Source: Pseudomonadota bacterium (lineage in GTDB: Bacteria > Pseudomonadota > Alphaproteobacteria > Acetobacterales > Acetobacteraceae). Taken from it: a stretch of DNA of 64,000 nt. This document shows positions 60,408-64,000 of this stretch, in pieces. Each line of letters begins with the position of its first letter. Position 1 is the first letter of the stretch. Under the pieces are notes generated by a model, which was not told where the DNA came from, did not search any database, and saw only the letters and a list, made by a program, of their open reading frames with translations. The DNA is taken from contig JAKADX010000004.1 of assembly GCA_021818505.1 (NCBI GenBank), positions 1-64,000 on the forward strand, given 5' to 3'. The position numbers were made by a program, and so were the translations under genes.

Positions 60408-61384
60408 TGCGGGCGCTGCGCACGGCCGCGCTCGGCGCGGCGATCATCCTGGCGGGCGCGGCGGCGGCGGCGGCACAGTCGCCGCCGTCGGCCGCCGACG
60501 CGCTGCTGCCGCCCTGGCAGCACGGCACCAACAACGATGCAGTGCAACGCGGGCTGGAGTTCACCATCCCCGGCATCGACGTGCTGGCGGATTTCCACGG
60601 CAACCTGACCGACTCGAAGCTCGTCCTCTATGTCGGCGGCAACTACTACTTCGCCATGGCGCTGCTGGTGCAGGCCTTCGAGAAGGCGAACCCCGAATAT
60701 CGCGGCCGCATCTATTGGGAGACGATTCCGCCTGGACGGCTGGCCGAGCAGATCGCGGCCGGCGGAACGATCACTGTCGGCAACATGACCTGGACGGTCA
60801 AGGCCGATGCCTATTTCGCCGGCCTCGCGCGGGTGAAGAAGATGGTGGAGGAGGGGACGCTCGTCGCCCCGCCGGTGCCGTATGCGACCAACACGCTGAC
60901 CATCATGGTGCCCAAGGGCAATCCGGGCCATGTCACGGGGCTTGCCGATCTCGCGCGACCCGACCTGAAACTGGTGATGCCCAACCCGGCCTATGAGGGG
61001 GTGGCGCGGCAGATCAAGGCGGCCCTGACCAAAGCCGGGGGCGAGGCGCTGGTCAAGGCGGTGTATGAGACCAAGGTGAAGGACGGCACCACCCTCCTGA
61101 CCCAGATCCACCACCGCCAGTCGCCGCTGTGGCTGATGCAGGGCCGCGCCGAGGCCGGCGTCACGTGGCAGTCGGAGGCGCTGTTCCAGGAGCAGGCCGG
61201 CCATCCGATCGAGCACGTCGCGATCCCGGATGCGCAGAACAGCACCGCGATCTATGCCGGCGCCGTGGTCGCGGGTGCTCCGCATCCGGAAGCGGCGAAG
61301 ACTTGGCTTGCGTTCATTCGCTCGCCCGAGGCGCTGACGATCCTCGGACGCTACGGCTTCAAACCCTACGTGCCGGCAAAATAG
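60404..61384 (+). CDS. Solitary ModA-like periplasmic binding protein
   Basis: 326 residues. A Sec signal (MMRALRTAALGAAIILAGAAAAAAQS) precedes a type II binding-protein fold: LVLYVGGNYYFAMALLVQAFEKANP, TNTLTIMVPKGNPGHVTGLADLARPDLKLVMPNP and AGAVVAGAPHPEAAKTWLAFIRSPEA. This resembles molybdate/tungstate or iron-type binding proteins. No permease or ATPase gene is nearby. It overlaps the Tat-DsrE-like gene by 4 bp and precedes doxDA by 9 bp, so it probably serves the sulfur module rather than a transporter. Confidence 0.7.
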   Translation: MMRALRTAALGAAIILAGAAAAAAQSPPSAADALLPPWQHGTNNDAVQRGLEFTIPGIDVLADFHGNLTDSKLVLYVGGNYYFAMALLVQAFEKANPEYRGRIYWETIPPGRLAEQIAAGGTITVGNMTWTVKADAYFAGLARVKKMVEEGTLVAPPVPYATNTLTIMVPKGNPGHVTGLADLARPDLKLVMPNPAYEGVARQIKAALTKAGGEALVKAVYETKVKDGTTLLTQIHHRQSPLWLMQGRAEAGVTWQSEALFQEQAGHPIEHVAIPDAQNSTAIYAGAVVAGAPHPEAAKTWLAFIRSPEALTILGRYGFKPYVPAK

Positions 61385-61393
61385 GAGAGGACC

Positions 61394-62494
61394 ATGACGT
61401 CGCTCGCCCTGGGACGGATCGGCATCGGCGCCGGATCGGCATCGACAACGGAGCGTGACTGGCGCACCGCGGCACTCGCCATGCTGGCGGTGCGCTGCAT
61501 CCAGGGCTTCATCTATTGGGGCGGTGGCTCGCGGCGCTTCATCTACGCGCCATCCAAGCTCGATGCCTGGGGCAACCATGACTGGATGGCCAACAAGTTC
61601 CAGACCGCGATGCCGGGCGCCCTGCTGGGCATGGATCATGTCATCGAATATATGCTGCAGCATTTCTGGCTGCTGTATGCGGGCGTGATCCTGTTCAGCG
61701 CCGCCGAACTGGTCGTCGGCGCGGCGCTGATGGCGGGGCTGCTGACGCGGGTGGCGGCGCTGGTGTCGATGGGATTCTCCGTCGTGCTGATGCTGATGTT
61801 CGGCTGGCAGGGCGCCACCTGCATCGATGAGTGGACGATGGCGGCGGCCAATCTGGCGATGGGTGCGACGCTGCTTCTGGCCGGCAGCGGCGCCTATTCG
61901 CTCGACAACGTGCTCCTGCGGCGCAATCCGGCGCTGGCCGGGCGGGGCTGGTTCCGCTGGGGTGCGGGCAGCCTGCCGCTGCCGATGACCGACACCGGGT
62001 TCCGCAATCTCGCGCTCGCCGTGCTGGCCTTCGTGCTCGCTTTCGACATCGGCACCTACAGCTATTACCGCGGCTCGGTGGTGACGCCGTTCCACGGCGG
62101 GCCGGTCAGCCCGACCAAGCACCACTTCACGATGACGAACGGCGCGGTGCTGGAGGGTGGGGCGGTGCGGTTCCACATCTACCTCGACGGCGGCACGCCG
62201 GAGGCGCCGGCGCACATCATGGTGGCGACATTGACCGGCGAGGACGGCAAAGTGCTGGCAAGCTGGGACACGGCGGCGCTGTCGCACCTGCCGGCCGACG
62301 CGATCCGCAATGACTTCGCCTACAACAAGTTCAAGTCAGGACCGTACGGTCTGGTCGCGGGGATGGGGGCGAAGGCGACGATCACTCTGCCCGCTCCCGC
62401 CGGGGCGACGATCCCGTCCGGCACGACGGCAGTATTGAAGGTCACCGACGTGAACGCGCGCAGCTTCACCCTGAAGATCATCCCGAAGGGATGA
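61394..62494 (+). CDS. doxDA: DoxD/DoxA-type thiosulfate:quinone oxidoreductase (fused)
   Basis: 366 residues. The N-terminal part (about 28-180) is a DoxX/DoxD-like membrane domain with four helices: RCIQGFIYWGGGSRRFIYAPSKLD, then HDWMANKFQTAMPG, the TQO signature. The C-terminal part from about 215 has one more helix and a beta-rich DoxA-like domain facing the periplasm (KHHFTMTNGAVLEG...). The family oxidises thiosulfate to tetrathionate and passes electrons to quinone. Fused DoxDA forms are known in acidophilic bacteria. Best-supported catalytic gene of this operon. Confidence 0.75.
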   Translation: MTSLALGRIGIGAGSASTTERDWRTAALAMLAVRCIQGFIYWGGGSRRFIYAPSKLDAWGNHDWMANKFQTAMPGALLGMDHVIEYMLQHFWLLYAGVILFSAAELVVGAALMAGLLTRVAALVSMGFSVVLMLMFGWQGATCIDEWTMAAANLAMGATLLLAGSGAYSLDNVLLRRNPALAGRGWFRWGAGSLPLPMTDTGFRNLALAVLAFVLAFDIGTYSYYRGSVVTPFHGGPVSPTKHHFTMTNGAVLEGGAVRFHIYLDGGTPEAPAHIMVATLTGEDGKVLASWDTAALSHLPADAIRNDFAYNKFKSGPYGLVAGMGAKATITLPAPAGATIPSGTTAVLKVTDVNARSFTLKIIPKG

Positions 62495-62507
62495 GTGCCG
62501 CGCCGGC

Positions 62508-62582
62508 TGGTTGGGGCGGGAGGATTCGAACCTCCGCATGACGGAATCAAAATCCGTTGCCTTACCGCTTGGCGACGCCCCA
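62508..62582 (-). tRNA. tRNA-Gln (anticodon TTG)
   Basis: Minus-strand cloverleaf. Acceptor TGGGGCG (62582-62576) pairs with CGCCCCA, discriminator A and encoded CCA follow. The D arm is GCCAAGCGGTAAGGC, the anticodon arm ACGGA-TTTTGAT-TCCGT gives TTG, and the T arm is GGAGG-TTCGAAT-CCTCC. All stems pair. It lies 13 bp from the doxDA stop on the opposite strand. Confidence 0.95.
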
Positions 62583-62702
62583 TCCGCCGGCCGCATGGCT
62601 CAATAGGTCGCGCGCCGGCCTGCGGCAAGCGGCAACCTGCCCGGCCGGCGTGTGCGCCCCCTCGCTTGCCGTGCTAGCCTGGAGTCGGACGGAGGGTTCG
62701 GC

Positions 62703-63749
62703 ATGACGACAGCTACCACCGACCGTGCCGGCGCCGAGGCCGCGATGCAGGCGCGCGATGTGATGACCGCCAAGGTCGTCTCGGTCACCCCCGACACCCC
62801 CGTCAATGCCGTCGCGCGACTGCTGCTCGACCACGGCATCAGCGCCGTTCCGGTGCTCGATGCCGACGGCACGCCGCTCGGGATCGTCAGCGAGGGCGAC
62901 CTGGTGGGCCGCGACGAGGCGGAGCGGCTGGCCCGGCGCGACTGGTGGCTGGCGCTCATCACCGGGGCGCAACCGCTCGAGCAGTCGCTCCAGGCGCGGC
63001 TCCTGGACCCCAAGCGCACGGCGCGCGATGTCATGTCCGCCCCGGTGCTCACTGTCACCGAGCAGACCGGTCTTAGCGACGTCGCGCACCTGCTCGCCCT
63101 CCATCGCATCAAGCGGGTGCCGGTGACGCGCGACGGCCGCGTCGTCGGCATCGTCAGCCGCGCCGATCTGCTGCGTGCCTTCGCCGCCGCCCCGCTGCAT
63201 CCGCCCGCCGCCGGCGGGGAACATCACGGGCGATTCCTCGACCGGCTGTTCGGCGAACACCGCGGACCACCGTCCCCGCCGGAGGCCGCCGTACCTCCGG
63301 CGGCGCCGGCACAGGAGCCCACAGGCCTCGCCGCTGCTGACTTCGCGCACCTGGCCGACGACTATCATCGCGGCGAGTCCCAGCATCACCAGGAGGAGCG
63401 CCGTGCTGCGGCGCAAGAGCGGCAGAAGCGGGCGCGCCGGCTCATCGACGCGCACATCGCCGACGAGGGCTGGCGCGCCATGCTGCAACGCGCGCGGGAG
63501 GCGGCGCAGAACGGCCAGACCGAGTTCATGCTGCTGCGCTTCCCCAGCGAGCTGTGCGTCGATCGCGGCCGCGCGGTCAACGACGCGCAAGGCACCTGGC
63601 CCTCCACGCTGCGCGGCGAGCCGGCCGAACTCTATCTGCGCTGGCAGCGAGAGCTGAAGCCGCGCGGGTTTTCCCTCTCGGCGCGCGTGCTGGAATTCCC
63701 CGACGGCAAGCCCGGCGATATCGGCATGTTCCTCGGTTGGGCCGGCTGA
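62703..63749 (+). CDS. CBS-domain protein with a conserved C-terminal domain
   Basis: 348 residues. Two CBS repeats (residues about 16-75: ARDVMTAKVVSVTPDTPVNAVARLLLDHGISAVPV; about 104-165: ARDVMSAPVLTVTEQTGLSDVAHLLALHRIKRVPV) are followed by a Pro-rich linker and a charged coiled stretch (EERRAAAQERQKRARR). The last domain is of unknown function (FMLLRFPSELCVDRGRAVN). CBS pairs bind adenine nucleotides. Regulatory role likely, partner unknown. Start ATG 62703. Confidence 0.8.
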   Translation: MTTATTDRAGAEAAMQARDVMTAKVVSVTPDTPVNAVARLLLDHGISAVPVLDADGTPLGIVSEGDLVGRDEAERLARRDWWLALITGAQPLEQSLQARLLDPKRTARDVMSAPVLTVTEQTGLSDVAHLLALHRIKRVPVTRDGRVVGIVSRADLLRAFAAAPLHPPAAGGEHHGRFLDRLFGEHRGPPSPPEAAVPPAAPAQEPTGLAAADFAHLADDYHRGESQHHQEERRAAAQERQKRARRLIDAHIADEGWRAMLQRAREAAQNGQTEFMLLRFPSELCVDRGRAVNDAQGTWPSTLRGEPAELYLRWQRELKPRGFSLSARVLEFPDGKPGDIGMFLGWAG

Positions 63750-63754
63750 ACGCG

Positions 63755-64000
63755 CTACGATCCCTCGTGCAGGATCGGTGGCCCCAGCTCGTCGAAGCGG
63801 AACAGTCCGAAGGCCCGCTGCCCATCGAAATCGAGCACGCGCAGGTCGTCGCTCTCGTGCAGGTCGTTGCGCACCAGCGCGAAATGGCCACCATAGCGTT
63901 GCTGCGCCAGGTCGAGCGGAATCTCGAAGGCAACGAATTTTCGGATGCCGCGCGCCGCCAGCTTGTCGAGCAGGACCGCGTCGAGCGGCGAGGCGTGCGA
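63755..64000 (-). CDS. Unidentified protein, C-terminal part (cut by the right edge)
   Basis: 82 codons end at a TAG at 63755. The visible C-terminus (RKFVAFEIPLDLAQQRYGGH..., VLDFDGQRAFGLFRFDELGPPI) is soluble and beta-rich. No family recognised. The gene continues off the right edge and is convergent with the CBS-domain gene, 5 bp away. Confidence 0.6.
   Translation of the reverse strand, partial: SHASPLDAVLLDKLAARGIRKFVAFEIPLDLAQQRYGGHFALVRNDLHESDDLRVLDFDGQRAFGLFRFDELGPPILHEGS

Overview
The window is GC-rich (very roughly 70%), densely packed DNA from a chromosome. Most genes sit in operons with 1-4 bp start/stop overlaps. Gene content (sulfur-oxidizing heterodisulfide-reductase-like genes, PPi-dependent phosphofructokinase, xanthine-dehydrogenase-family enzymes, tetrameric sarcosine oxidase, a SapC-type protein) points to an alphaproteobacterium, possibly in the Acetobacterales/Rhodospirillales. 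That placement is an inference from style and content only.

Layout. (1) 1-5.3 kb, minus strand: dsrE - shdrC1 - shdrB1 - shdrA - shdrH - shdrC2 - shdrB2 (cut by the left edge), the core of the cytoplasmic sHdr sulfur-oxidation pathway. (2) 5.7-11.9 kb: a glutamine-amidotransferase-like gene (minus), then a plus-strand operon for lipoate assembly of the sHdr carrier protein (lipS1, lipT, lipS2, slpl) and a YeiH-type exporter. (3) 12-18.6 kb, minus: amidohydrolase, intradiol dioxygenase, a decayed amino-acid permease, a solitary PhnD-like binding protein and a lone molybdopterin subunit. HutF follows on the plus strand. (4) 20-26 kb, minus: cupin, OtnC, OtnK, glycosyltransferase, an atypical PTPS/QueD homologue, epoxide hydrolase and 2-hydroxyacid dehydrogenase. 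(5) 26-37 kb: pseudouridine synthase, dTDP-rhamnose operon, acyltransferase, RTX-repeat protein, S8 protease, SapC and a two-domain retropepsin lipoprotein. (6) 37-40.5 kb: esterase, TruA, OsmC, small lipoprotein, carbonic anhydrase. (7) 40.6-51 kb, plus: complete Liv-type ABC transporter, tandem EthD protein, sarcosine oxidase BDAG. (8) 51-57.4 kb: IorAB-like Mo-hydroxylase, PPi-PFK, a frameshifted winged-helix/TPR regulator and a small secreted protein. (9) 57.5-62.5 kb: hypAB (minus) divergent from a plus-strand operon of TSUP exporter - Tat-exported DsrE-like protein - solitary binding protein - DoxDA-type thiosulfate:quinone oxidoreductase. (10) tRNA-Gln, a CBS-domain protein and a partial gene at the right edge.

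How it fits together: the two ends of the window look like one sulfur regulon. A 24-bp sequence (22 identical positions, with an inverted repeat at its centre) lies upstream of dsrE-shdr near 5.57 kb and again between hypA and the TSUP-DoxDA operon near 58.65 kb, in the same orientation relative to the sulfur genes. I infer that an envelope module (DoxDA, Tat-DsrE-like protein, binding protein, TSUP exporter) handles thiosulfate or sulfane sulfur outside or at the membrane. The cytoplasmic DsrE3/sHdr/lipoate machinery would finish its oxidation, and YeiH and TSUP would export the sulfur oxyanions. The sHdr and lipoate parts are a known system. The 58.8-62.5 kb operon and its apparent co-regulation are the part I consider potentially undescribed.
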